Assembly: GCA_015698045.1 (NCBI GenBank) | Contig: BLAL01000006.1 | Location: 682,001-746,000 of the forward strand | Length of the DNA: 64,000 nt | Direction of reading: 5' to 3' | From: Rhizophagus clarus | Taxonomy: Eukaryota > Glomeromycota > Glomeromycetes > Glomerales > Glomeraceae | Part shown: positions 52,714 to 64,000 of the stretch, piece after piece | Layout of the letters: the number at the start of each line of letters is the position of its first letter | Numbering within the stretch: position 1 is the stretch's first letter | Program-made: the position numbers and the translations under genes | The notes under the pieces: generated by a model | The model's input: only the letters and a program-made list of their open reading frames with translations | Database searches by the model: none | What the model was told of the DNA's origin: nothing

Positions 52714-54000
52714 GTTATACTTTGGTTAATATCAAGTTAATGTCAAATATTATCAAGATAATAACCAACCTTTTTTACGCGTAAAGTACTGTATCTTCGT
52801 AAAATAAACTTTTCATGTTTAAAAAGGTACGATCTCTTAGTCTTGTTAAGTTTAGCATGTTAATAAAATAGAAAGAAATGTATATCAAGTTCCTTTCTTA
52901 CTTTTAGCAATAGTCGTTCATTACTTCATCATCAAAAAAGAAAAGAGCTAAAATTTAAAAATTTAAATTTAGTGAAAAAAAAAAATAGTTCGTCAAAAAA
53001 AAAAAAAAATAATAATTCTATACCTATAATATTTTTTTCATTTCAAATATAATTAAATAGAAATCAGAAGTAAATTCCGTCAAAAAAAATATATAATTGT
53101 CAGGATAAATCCGACCAGTAAAATTCGGACTAAACTATTTCGGTCATAATCCGCCCAAATAAGTTCTAAATTAATTTGGCAATATTACAATAAATAAATT
53201 AAGGTGGAACTTGTCTTGTTTCAACCGAAAATATTATTTCAAAGATTCTCATATGCTAAAGTTCGCACTATGAAGAAGTCATTTAAAGACTCTAATGTTT
53301 CATTTTGAGAAGTACGAATCAAAAAACTATTAATGTTTCAATACAAGATTAATATTACCCCTGTCCTCTTCACTATCAAATAAAAGATAAATAAGCTTAT
53401 GTGTCATATTTGATTACATAAATTCTTTGTGATGAGTGAATAAGAGGATAGCTCAGTAAATTTCATTTGCATGAAATCATCATGTTTACAAATTAAATTT
53501 CAGTTAAATTATGATCATCATTGGTTTCGTTTTTACCAGCGCAAAACACAACTACATCTTTAATTCAGAGGAAATGAACTTCAATTAAAAAGAAAATAAT
53601 TATATAAAGGTATTTCTTATTAAAAATTTTTTTTTTTTGAATCTCTCAGTTGCATATAATCAATTGAATCGGTCTTATCTCAGCTCATCTCTCTATAGGG
53701 ATTATATCCAAGAGTTTTTATTTTATACCCATAAAAACAAGATACAATAGACCATAATTGATAATCTTTTTTGCGTCAATATTTAATAATAAAATACATG
53801 ATTTATCATTGAGTCTTTGTTACAGACTTTGTTCAAAGTATCCATAAATAGATAAATGCACATACAGTACACACACGAACATCAAAATCTTTAAAATACA
53901 ATAATTGCGATACAATAGCTATTATTATAAAGTATATTTATATTAAAATATACTGTATGTTATTGCCCGCTATGATATTATTAACATTATTTATAATATT
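52714..54000. other. No gene recognised
   Basis: AT-rich sequence. A short stretch with ATCCGACCAG / AATTCGGAC / CATAATCCGCCC at 53100-53165 has imperfect repeats of TTCGG/CCGA but no clear element ends. Confidence 0.45.
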
Positions 54001-54004
54001 ATCT

Positions 54005-54164
54005 ATTTATGTAGCAGAATATTTATTTTCACTTTTATAATGATTTATTACATCTAAGATTTTCATCGTTAAAAAGGAAGAAACAAAATCGGAGGACTCG
54101 ATTAGGACTTGATTATAATTTGGCGTTGCATTTGATCAATGTTGTTTTCATTTGTGAATTCCAT
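54005..54164 (-). pseudogene. Kinase 5'-end fragment (degraded)
   Basis: Minus strand starts ATGGAATTC (54164) and reads MEFTNENNIDQ, with later ILFLPF; this matches the first ~45 residues of the cysteine-rich kinases (MEVTNKSNEN, ILFIPFNNEK). Stops and frameshifts are present and nothing of the kinase domain follows. Confidence 0.6.
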
Positions 54165-55379
54165 TACTTAATATATAAGGAAACCTTTAGTAAAACCATG
54201 AAAACTTAAATGATATCAATGGTTTAATTTCAAATAATCATTTCATGCACTGTTCTTATTTTCCTTTTTTGAAAAATTTCTTGAGAATATTCTATATTGC
54301 CCACATTGCCACAAAATGTGTTTAACTGAAATGGAAAATATCAGAGCAAAAGCGTTACGTAACAGATCATTTTTTTTTCTAGCTTATTCGGATTAGATCA
54401 GCGCAGAAAATTTTTATTTGCAATTGCATCATCAGTGTTGGTGTGTAACATGATTCATGAAGATTAGAGATGATAGGGAATTCTTTGTGTGACATGAGAT
54501 AATTAAAGGAGAAAACCTGCAATTTAATCGACAGTTTTTGAAATTTGTGGCGCAGAGATGTAGTCATTGTAATGCAAACGATTTAATTGTACGATTCAAA
54601 TACGTTCTTTAACCGATCTTTGAGATGCCAATTTCCAGAATACTACATACATTAATTTGTGCCACCAAGTTCTAAATACTATACAATATACATAGTTGCA
54701 TGCTGGCTAAGGGGAAAGGACCATTTTAGCTCTGATCGATTAAATTGATCAATTGGTATTTAAACTGTTTTTTGAAAGTAGATGTTCTAGGATTGTTTCA
54801 TGGGACCAAGCCACTAGATATGTCGCATATCTTGCTTATCTAATTTGGTCATCTGATTTGTCATCTTCATATGGTTAACTGTATCGCGTTTTACCTTCAA
54901 AGATGTTGAGCCAGTATAAACAATTCCAAATTCTTTAATTATTATCAGACGTCATTTTATATTTTTTTCGACAATTAAATTTAAAAAAAATATCCCCCCC
55001 TCATTTTCATTGTTTACATCTTTTTTCTTTGATCGACAAACAAAAAAAATTTTATTCTTTCTCCAAAAAATTTATTTCCTACTAATAATAAAATGAAAAG
55101 TTATAATAAAAAAATTATTTTATAAGGAAAAAAATTTATAAAAATGAAAATAAATTTTATATTCTAATGGAGAAGTTATTTTTCCAATAAAAAAAAAAAT
55201 ATTGATAAATGAAAAAAATTTATTTTCTAACAAAAAATGGGAAAAACTTTTTAACAAAAAATATCCTTTTTCTTCAACAAACAATGAAAAATATTAATTT
55301 AGCACTTCAGATCAAAATGTAGGGTAGTGAATTTATTTCCTTTCTTTTTTGGGTTTAGTTTTTTTTTTATCATTGGTAT

Positions 55380-55738
55380 AATTTACAATCATTTTCTATA
55401 AATATATATATTGTATTGTAGTACTAAGGGGATTATAATAATTCTTAAATACGAAATTTCTGAATGTTTCTTGTGTAATAAAATTTGCGTTTCTTGTCGA
55501 CCCATGTTTAATACAAGGAGTATGATTTGTAATAATAACAGATAATATTTACATCAAAAATATGCGCTTTATTTTTAATGTACCGTAATAAAAATTGTTT
55601 ACAATATTTTTGCTTGTATAAATATGTGACAGAATATTTATTTTCGCAATTATGGCAATTAAGTTTTTCGTTATTAAAGGGAAGAAAGAATATCTGTCTC
55701 GGACTAGATTTTAATTTTCGCGTTGGATCAAAATTCAT
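55380..55738 (-). pseudogene. Kinase 5'-end fragment, copy of 49722-50087
   Basis: The first ~56 residues (MNFDPTRKLKSSPRQIFF, then CHNCENKYSVTYL) are nearly identical to the gene at 47766-50087. It then diverges by small insertions and deletions, loses the block around the WCEIC motif, and ends near 55380. Upstream flanks are also shared, so this is a truncated segmental duplicate. Confidence 0.8.
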
Positions 55739-55739
55739 T

Positions 55740-56900
55740 ATTCCATTCTATATTTAACAATCTTTTGACAATATAAAAATTACGTAGAGATATTATAATT
55801 TATTTATTTACAAATAATTATTTATGCATCTATTGTAGGCGTTGCGAAAAAAAAAAATTAATTATGCACTGTTACATACTACATCAGGAAATTCTTTCTT
55901 ACGTCAATTTTTTTTTGTTTTTTATTGAATCCCTTTTATTATGTCAATTTTTAACCGTCGATGCTGATGTAGGGAAAGGCTCAGCCACAAAATTTTAATA
56001 GAATACATGTAACAAATGTGTTACGTAATGCGGATGATTAAAAAATTTATACGCCCTCGCTCAGCGTACGAAAAATTACAACAATTCTATGTATGAGCAG
56101 TCGCTTCTAAAAATAGATTTCACTAATTAAACCGTCCCAACACGTGTCCGAGGAATGATAACTATTTGTGTGACGAATAGGATTTTGACTAACCAAAAAA
56201 AACTAAGTTCCTCAGACAGTGTTGGGCAATTGGACACTGATTGGACAGTTTTGGACAAGTTTTGGACAGAGTTTTGGACAATTTTCTTATGCCCAAAACC
56301 TTGTCCAAAACCTTTAGTTAAAAAATGTGATCACTGCCCTCAGATATCATACTAATGGAATATGGAAACGCGGAGAGGTGTGATGATGGTGACAAACAAA
56401 ATCTATTTTTAGAAGCGGGGTCGTAGTATGACATGAAAAACTTTGTTATAACAAAATGGAGTCATTTTACATACTTTTAGGCACAAAAACATAAAGATCA
56501 AATTGTATAAATTGCGCGTTTAAAACCTTTTTATAGTTTTATTTTACGGCAGTAGCCGAACGATGGCTGAGTCTACATATCGTGGAATTTTTTATCCGTT
56601 TTATTTACTTGTTGCACAAATTAGTAAAGGAAAATTTTGGTGTAACATAAATAATTTATAAATTGCTTCAAAAACTTTCATCATGTTTTTATAAATGAAA
56701 CAATTCTTTTCATAAAAAAATAAAACCATTTAAGGATGCTTATAAAAAATTATCTGGCCAAATCTGAATTTGTGGCATAGCGATATGATCGTTATAATGC
56801 AAACGATTTAATTACTTATTGATTGAACAAAAACATTTTTATCACAATCCTTACATCTATTTTTCGTTATTACAATGCACTCATCTTTTTACGCTTCTTA
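55740..56900. repeat. Duplicated kinase upstream flank
   Basis: Diverged copy of 50090-51150, including GCATCTATTGTAGGCG, TTACGTAATGCGGATGATTA and CGAACGATGGCTGAGTC blocks. The copy is interrupted at about 56085-56425 by sequence that contains TTGGACA-type direct repeats (TTTTGGACAAGTTTTGGACA) and is bordered by AAAAATAGATTT and AAATCTATTTTT. A 66-codon frame there (56155-56355) is made by these repeats. Confidence 0.6.
56085..56425. mobile_element. Possible small inverted-repeat insertion
   Basis: CGCTTCTAAAAATAGATTT at about 56102 is the reverse complement of AAATCTATTTTTAGAAGCG at about 56399. This gives a ~315-bp unit with 19-bp inverted ends inside the duplicated flank, absent from the paralogous flank near 50450. 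The interior has TTTTGGACA repeats. Target duplication not resolved. Confidence 0.5.
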
Positions 56901-59900
56901 TGAAACAAAATCTAAATTTCTGACTGATCATCCTCATTACTCATTATCTTATTATTTTAAATCTAAATTTGTTGTACTATAGAAAAAAAACTATAGTACT
57001 TTTGTATTAGAGTGTGGCGTACACTTATTAGATTAATAGAGTTGTGATAAATATAAAATCATAAACAAAAAAAATGATGAAAACATTCATTTCAAGTTTG
57101 CCTAAATTACTGCATGTTAAAACGAAATAAATGTGCTAATATCGTAAGATTTAAAAAGAAAATAACCAATTGCCGATTCATCTTTAGTGTTAATTAATAT
57201 AAATAAATCTAAAAAAAGTTCACGACATGTTTGACGTTTACTTGTTAACTAAAAAATTTTTTTGTTAACAGCCGATTTGCCACAGTATAACGACCAATCC
57301 GCTTCAATTCTTCCATTTGAGTTAAATACTCTTATTTAGTTGATGAAAAAAATGGTTTATTAGGAGTTATTAATAAATTAATTATTTTAACACAATCACA
57401 CAAAAAAATTCTGGTTTACCGCGGTATGACGCTCATTTCATTAAGTATCCAAATTTAGTGAAAAGAGAAAAGTAATAACAGATAAATAATTAGTTATTTT
57501 TAGTTACCAACCGACCCTATTATTATATTTCCAGATTTATCCTCATAGAAGGCCCAAAAAAGTTTTTTTATGTGTGGAATTCTATTTTAAAAGAATTTTA
57601 TAGAAATAATTTTTTCGTTTACTCCATTATATCACAGCCAAAATCCGGATTTTTTGCATTTTCTGCCGATCATGCAGCGAATTTTACGTGAAATTTTTAC
57701 AGTTTTCTGGAAAATAATGATTAAGAAAATTCAGAGAAATCATTTTCTAGATAAAATGCTAAACAAAATGATAATGCAAGTTCAGAGCAGGTTCGCACCG
57801 TACTTTGATCTTTCAATCAAATAGAATAAATAATTCAGCATTTTAAAAATTCATAAAAATTTTTGTATAAATAAAAAGAATTTATAAACATTGCGACAAT
57901 TCCGTAAATATTAAAGATATTAGTATAAAAATAAAAATAAAAGATATATACCGTGATTTAAAACAAAAAATTGAATTTCAATCAAATTCATCTTCGTTAT
58001 CAATATTTCTTCGCGTAAATTTAATAAGAATATGAATCAATAAACTTATTTACAAACATCCATATTAAATTTCTCAATATTTACCATTCAACTTTTTTTC
58101 TCAATTGATTTTTTCATTCGTACATTAATGTACAAATGACAAGTATCTTATTGCCGTGACAAGCACCTGTTTGATACATAATCTCCATATTGTATCAAAA
58201 CGATCAAATCTTTATACAGTAATTTCTAGAGTCGATATCTTCAAAAGCCTTCTCTGGTTATAAAATTAGCCAAATGACAAACCAAAAAATTTCAGCTTCA
58301 AATTGTACCAATGTACTTTGTTGTAAGTTATACTGTATTTATTAGTCTTAATTTAATATAATCATTAAGATGTAAAATGTTATGATAAAATAAACTATGA
58401 TCAGTGCCAAATCTCCAAAGGTTTTCTACTTCTCTATTATAGAGAAGTTCACGTGGGTAACTCAACTATGAAATCTCTATTTTACTATGTAGCTATTATG
58501 GGGAGAGAATATTTAATTACAGTAATAATAACACAGGCCGCTATGGAGAATGATAAAGTCCAGTAATTTCACCAGAGTAGTTTATATCTTATCGAATATT
58601 AATTGAGAAAAATTATGTTGTTACTAGCTCCATCTATCTGTGTATTGTTTTACAGTACGTAAATAATGAACCTTTCCTGGTACAAAATTCCTAAACTAAT
58701 TCATATGAAAAATTTCTAATTTAGAATAAATATTTACACAAGAAAACTTTTAATTTTGTCGAATTGATAAATGGAAATAATTTAGCAATCAAAGAAATTT
58801 AATTGAATGATGTATTGATGTAACTATTCACTTGGTTCGGCATTTTAATACCAAAATATGTCGATTCACTCACAAACGTGTAAAATAGGTTACATTGTCA
58901 CTAATCATGCGTCTTATGAAACATTATTGCCACGTGTTGATATCCATTGAGTTGGAATTAAATAAATTTACCGATTCGGTCGATATGAAACCAATTTTAT
59001 ATTTGCATCACTTTATTTTTATTAAAAAAATGATAAAATTACAATTGAAATTTAGACAATAAATCATTTATAGTCATATTATTAAGAGAATAAAAAAAAT
59101 GGGTATAAGAATATATGTAGTTATTTTAAATATTGTAAATAAGACAATTAATAACAATGATAAGTACTCGAATATAGCAGCCATTTTTAAACTTAAACTA
59201 TTAATCCTATTCTATACTTTTTATTTATTAGTATACCGGCTTAGAGTTATAATAAATTTGAGAATAATTATTGTATTAGATCCAACAAAAAAGAGATTAA
59301 AATTCATGTGCGAATCCGAATCCTGGAGGGCGGATTAGTAAATTTTATCATGCACAAGGTACTTATCGGCGAATTTGTTCGTTCCATCACTTAAATATGT
59401 TGAATTTTATATTAATAAAATTAGGATATGTAATACAATATAAACTTGAAAAGTAAAATCAATTTTATAATGTACGGTTTAGGAAGTTTTAAAATTTGGC
59501 TAGAATTAGCGTAATTTTAACCAAATTTAACATAATATTAAATAAATAGTCAATGCGAAGATAATTAAAAAGCAATTATTAATGAGGCAAATTAGTATTA
59601 AGCAAATAAATATCAATAAAGTTTATCGCAAATTAAGGATAATTTAATTTTATTGTTCGAAATTTATTTTAATAATTTAATATTGTATTTGAATGTAAAC
59701 AATTAATAGCAAAGGGAAATTTGAGTTCGGAGTTTTGATTACATGTACAATGTGATTGACTTGGATAGAGAAATACCTGTTTACAGAAATATAGTATCCT
59801 TTACAATTAATTAGGTAAATAAATTAAAAATTGAATCTGTTAATCTGAATTTAACGAGTATTATTATCGCTATTACATGTGACTAATTATAGGATAATAT

Positions 59901-60320
59901 AAATTAACTACAATTTTAAAGTCTATTAAACTTACAAAAGAGTTGCATGCCTTCATATTATAATAGTTTGTTGGAGTCATATATTTGAACCCACATTGCA
60001 AGAAATTAACAATAAACATAGCCTTTATTTCTTTTAATATAAGACTATAATCGTCAAAGAAATAATTAACGGTTACATATTTATAAATTAACTATAACGT
60101 AAAAAATAAGTAGCCCCAGCTTTAAATATTTTGAAATAAAAAGAAATAAGAAAAAAATTAGTAAAATACGGATAATAAAATTAAAAAAATTACATTTTAC
60201 TAATAGAAAATCAAAAAAAAATTATTTGAAATAATAAAGTAAGTTCGATTATCAAATACAAGTTCTCCAGTCAATTAGCTATAGAGCAAAGAAAATAGAA
60301 ACGTTAAGAACGTTTCTTTA
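56901..60320. other. AT-rich stretch, no gene
   Basis: No frame with family features. The plus frame 59099-59338 is isoleucine/asparagine-rich, as expected for AT-rich chance sequence. Confidence 0.5.
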
Positions 60321-60329
60321 GCATAATGA

Positions 60330-60560
60330 TGAACTAGAGAAGATCCGGATGAATCTGATCAATTCGTCAGCCAGACGATCAATGATCAAATCCAATTGAT
60401 ACCTTTCAAGGACTGTAATATCAGAGTTATGAAGTATCCCGGAGGTTCCTACAAAGGAAAAAAAAAGAGTAAATCCTTACTGTTAGCAACGTTGACTGAC
60501 GCACTTTCCAAAGTCTATAGGTTCTTTAAAAAAGAAAAAAAAGTAAATGGACGTTACTAA
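60330..60560 (+). pseudogene. Open stretch without ATG, possible relic
   Basis: From 60334 a plus frame is open for about 75 codons to TAA, containing DPDESDQFVSQTIND, IQLIPFKDCNIRVMKYPGG and a lysine-rich end. There is no start codon at the beginning. It may be an exon or a fragment of an old gene; no family identified. Confidence 0.25.
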
Positions 60561-60579
60561 CCAGCGTTCTTAATTGAAA

Positions 60580-61580
60580 TAATGTACCTTTTAAGGGCTG
60601 ATTCATATTTTTTAGAGTGTCTGAAAGGTCTTATAAGAATTAGTGATGTTTAAATGGGAATTTTTCTTTTGTCAAATAAGGACATTACCAAAGTACCTTC
60701 CAGGCGTCTGAAAGGAGGATTTCTACAAATTATATAAAAAAAAATTAAAATTTTTTAATAAAAAAAAGATCGAGTATCTGATAAAAAATCTGATTTTCCT
60801 TCAGTGATGGATTACTTAGCTAATCAAATTGGATCCCACTTTTATGACAAGCATACGCATCCATCCAAAAGTATTCAAGTCCGTTCCCAATAAGCTAAAG
60901 TAAATAAAAAATATATGTAACATTTCCTTAGTTTGATGAACAGACGTTCCCATTGCAACTTACTCATGGTTCCCAAGTCCGTTTTCAAAAAAAAAAAAGG
61001 AAATGCGTTTAGTTTAATATCCCATTACAATTTACCTAACGTCACATTCCATTTCCTGCAAATTAAAAAAAAGAAACATTTAGTAAATATTTCTTAATGT
61101 CTCCCTAGAAACTTACCAAAATGTCAATTTCCTACCAAAAAAAAAAAAATTATAATTTCTTTTAAATAAATTTTTTTAAAAAATGAATTTTTAGTTTTTT
61201 TTTTTAGAAGTATTTTTTTTTTAAAAAAAAGTTAGGATGTTAGATGTTTCAGTTTGGAATGATAATCAGGTTGTATAACTAAATTTAGCTCGAATACAGG
61301 TTTTAAAAAGAACATACCACCACATCATTTTTTATTGTGCTGTACTTCGCTTATTATTTTTTTATTTTATTACTCATAATATCATACTTTTTCATATAAT
61401 TTTTTTATTATATCGATATACTTTTGTAAAATAATTACGTCTAATGGACTAAGTACAGTATAAACTATGATAGAAGATAGCACCTATCCTAAATGTTCAT
61501 TCATTAAGATTTTTGATAATAGAAGAACCTTTTTTATGAGATCATAAAAGAGAGAACATATCATAACTTTATTATACTAG
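60580..61580. other. A-run-rich spacer
   Basis: Diverged modules, each with a poly-A/G tract (for example CAAAAAAAAAAAAGGAAATG), recur every 60-100 bp between 60455 and 61150. No gene seen. Confidence 0.4.
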
Positions 61581-61589
61581 ATATCCAAT

Positions 61590-62720
61590 TCTCCATAATT
61601 ATATTGTCAGAAATCAATATGGAAAAGCTATGCATATAATTGAATGTTCAATTGAATATGTGAAGAAAAAACCTTTATACAAAATTTACTTTGGGATTAA
61701 TCTTGCAAGAGATGTACAATCCTGGGAGTCTACAGCATATGCTACTTGCAAGTATTACTTTTAAAAATATTTTTGATGTTAAAACAATTACTAATTTATG
61801 TTATTAGGAGTTTAATGAAATAAATGAAATGGAACCAGTCATAATAAAGAAAAAAAGGAAAAATATCCAGTCCTTTACTTTTTGATCTCAAGCTACTTAG
61901 TGTTGAACGAGTACGAAATACAATGTCTCTAGATCATAAAATTCGACCATTTAATGATCTTGGTAATTTTCAAAAGCGTGGCAAGATACTCAGATTATCA
62001 TAGTATGTTTTAGATATTGTTGAGAAAGAAAAAGGCAATAAATTCATCCCGATGATCACATAAAACTTAAACAAATAGTATGAGACTTACGATGATTCAT
62101 ATGATATTAATCTTGGAAAGTTGGATAAGTAGAATAAATAAAAAAAAATTGAAGTAATTATTAATTCTTTAGATAAAAAATATTTCAAGAGAAGCTTATC
62201 AAAATTTGGCACTTATTGAAGATACAGTATGATAGAAATGAAAAAAGATTCTGATATCTCTTGTTGATTTATCACAACTAACTGTGTTTGAACCAATCGC
62301 TATTTAACCTGATATCACCGATAGTTGGAAAAGGAGGTCAGCGCATCAACAAATATTTTAAATTGTATAATACCATTATATTTCGAAAAAGGAATTTTAA
62401 TTCCTAGAAGATCAACTTTACATATTTGGATCTCAGGCGATGAGGTTGCAAGTTGGAACATGTGATGATAACTATGACATTATTAAATGATTTAAATAGT
62501 TTGCAAAAACCAGATAATCACTATACTTTGGTTTATATCTGGGTGCTGAGACATATAGTATAAGTCTCTTAAAACTCGTTAGCTCTGTTTTGTGTATTTT
62601 AAAGGAGAGAGGTTTTAGACAAACAGATTGCAGTCGTTATTGTATTTCAGCTCTGATTGAAAGTTATTGGCGACATACTTGGGAATGAAAGTCGCTAATG
62701 TACAATATTTCTGTCCTTGG
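61590..62720 (+). pseudogene. Decayed coding region of unknown type
   Basis: Plus-strand segments with protein-like composition in shifting frames: YIVRNQYGKAMHIIECSIEY near 61600, EFNEINEMEPVIIKKKRK near 61810, then LLSVERVRNTMSLDHKIRPF near 61890 followed by NFQKRGKILRLS and a stop. Frame changes and stops show decay. No family recognised. Confidence 0.3.
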
Positions 62721-64000
62721 TGCGATTGCAGCAAAAATAATATTAATATCACGTCAAAAACAATCAACAAATCAATGTAAAATTACAATCAAATAAACTA
62801 CCGTATTAGAATTTAGAGAACCATTATTTCACATGATATCATTAAAAAATTGGGTGGTTGATAAATTGCACATTTTTTTTTACGAATAACGGATATATTA
62901 TGGGAAATAATAATTTCTGATCTTTGCTGTGAAACTACCAAAGAAGAGGTTTGAAAAGATAAAGTCTTATTGGGATGAAAAGACTCAATATGACTTTTCA
63001 ATTTTGACATGAAAATTAAAAATAATCTATTGTAACTTTCCTCATTGGTTCCAGATAAATTAAAAAATTCTAAAGGAATTTGATCTTTTTACCATTTTTT
63101 TAATCAACAACTTGAGCTATAAATTTCGTGCCTTATGGCATGGTAAGAACACAACAGGTGAATTTTTTTCATTATAAGACCAAATCTTGACTATATACTG
63201 TACATTTACAGCTCCTTCCATTAGGACTCCAAACCAAAGTTATTTGTTAGAAGTGGTATCGTGTTCAAGATATATCAACGTATTGTGTAATTATATCATG
63301 TCGCTGAATTTCTTGAAATCCGTCACGAATTTGGATTAACTTCATTTTCCTATTCAGCAGTAGAGAAAAAAAACCATGTGCAAGTATGCCTTTATTACTA
63401 AACACATTAAAAGATAGGGGAAACGAAAATTCACGAGAATGAGATGTTAGAACATGAAAATCGGCAATTATATTTTGATTCAAATACAATAGAATTTCTA
63501 GCTTTCTTAGATAATCAAAAAATATAGATTGCAATAGTAGAATTTATTTTTAACAAATAAAAAAAAAAAATATTTTCTGGATCAAATAATTTTTAATATG
63601 AAAAAAAAAAATTTTCTTCAATTTAAATAATTTTATCTATCTTATTTTAGTTTTTTACTTGATAAAAACCCGTACTATGATCCATCATACTATCTAATAT
63701 AAAGTTTAACTATTTATATAAATATAAGAGTTTTCTTTATATTTGATACTGATCTAAAAAAGTACGAAATTTGACTGAACTGAACCAGCTTCAAACTTAT
63801 TGTTCTTTTTACCATTATCCCTATTACCTTCCATTGAACAGTCATTTCTCCGTAAATTAATAGTTTTTTTAGATTTTTTTACATTTTGTTCATTTCGTTC
63901 GTAGTTGCTATTTTCACTCTCAAGGCATATACAAACAAACAAAACCTAATTGACCTTCTCCATAATTATATCCCTCAATTTTCATCATCCAACACTTTTC
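62721..64000. other. No gene recognised
   Basis: Short minus frames (62813-63010, 63265-63534, 63754-63942) have no family features. One or more may be relics, but nothing supports a call. Confidence 0.4.

Overview
The window is AT-rich eukaryotic DNA with short GT-AG introns, long A/T runs, abundant minisatellites and many non-autonomous DNA transposons. Several protein kinase genes share a cysteine-rich N-terminal region, a DLG in place of DFG, and core blocks such as WIPY, GGFG and YKAxW. This combination suggests an arbuscular mycorrhizal fungus of the Rhizophagus irregularis type. That assignment is inference from gene style; no marker gene was seen.

Layout. 0.5-3.9 kb: an eight-exon kinase gene on the minus strand whose first exon is split by a 513-bp hAT-type MITE. 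4-16 kb: almost gene-free repeats, including two 36-bp hairpin minisatellite arrays in opposite orientation, and a 3.7-kb element with hAT-like ends and an 8-bp target duplication that is filled with minisatellite. 17-19 kb: decayed, probably retrotransposon-derived coding sequence. 21.9-28.1 kb: a tandem segmental duplication carrying two paralogous genes for a beta-rich, single-pass membrane protein resembling bacterial proteins; the second unit holds a twin of the MITE. 28.9-29.9 kb: a three-exon PD-(D/E)xK nuclease gene. 31.3-32.5 kb: a broken kinase gene. 33.1-34.1 kb: a two-exon gene of unknown function. 35.4-39 kb: relics of Tc1/mariner, LINE and hAT elements. 40.5-46.7 kb: a kinase gene with an extraordinary 5' half. 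47.8-50.1 kb: a second cysteine-rich kinase with a changed catalytic residue. 51-57 kb: broken copies of its 5' end and flank, plus another hAT element. 57-64 kb: mostly nothing recognisable.

The most striking feature is the 5' part of the plus-strand kinase gene (40491-45432). After two ordinary small exons come 48 consecutive potential exons of exactly 3 nt. Each sits between an intron-like acceptor (…AG) and a donor (mostly GTAAGT) and is separated by a related AT-rich intron of about 64-106 nt. All are in phase 1. The reading frame set by the upstream ATG stays open through all 48 split codons, while the other two phases contain stops. The triplets are about 37% G+C inside introns that are far more AT-rich. 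A final junction of 1 nt (or 4 nt) restores the kinase frame. If spliced as read, one codon is delivered per intron, and every microexon could be skipped without a frameshift.

The kinase loci are one family at different stages of decay: one with a transposon in its zinc-binding region and a duplicated 3' exon, one with HRN instead of HRD and a probable minisatellite-coded tail, one with the microexon array, and at least three pseudogene pieces. Splicing models were read by eye from splice sites and frame continuity; no transcript data were available.
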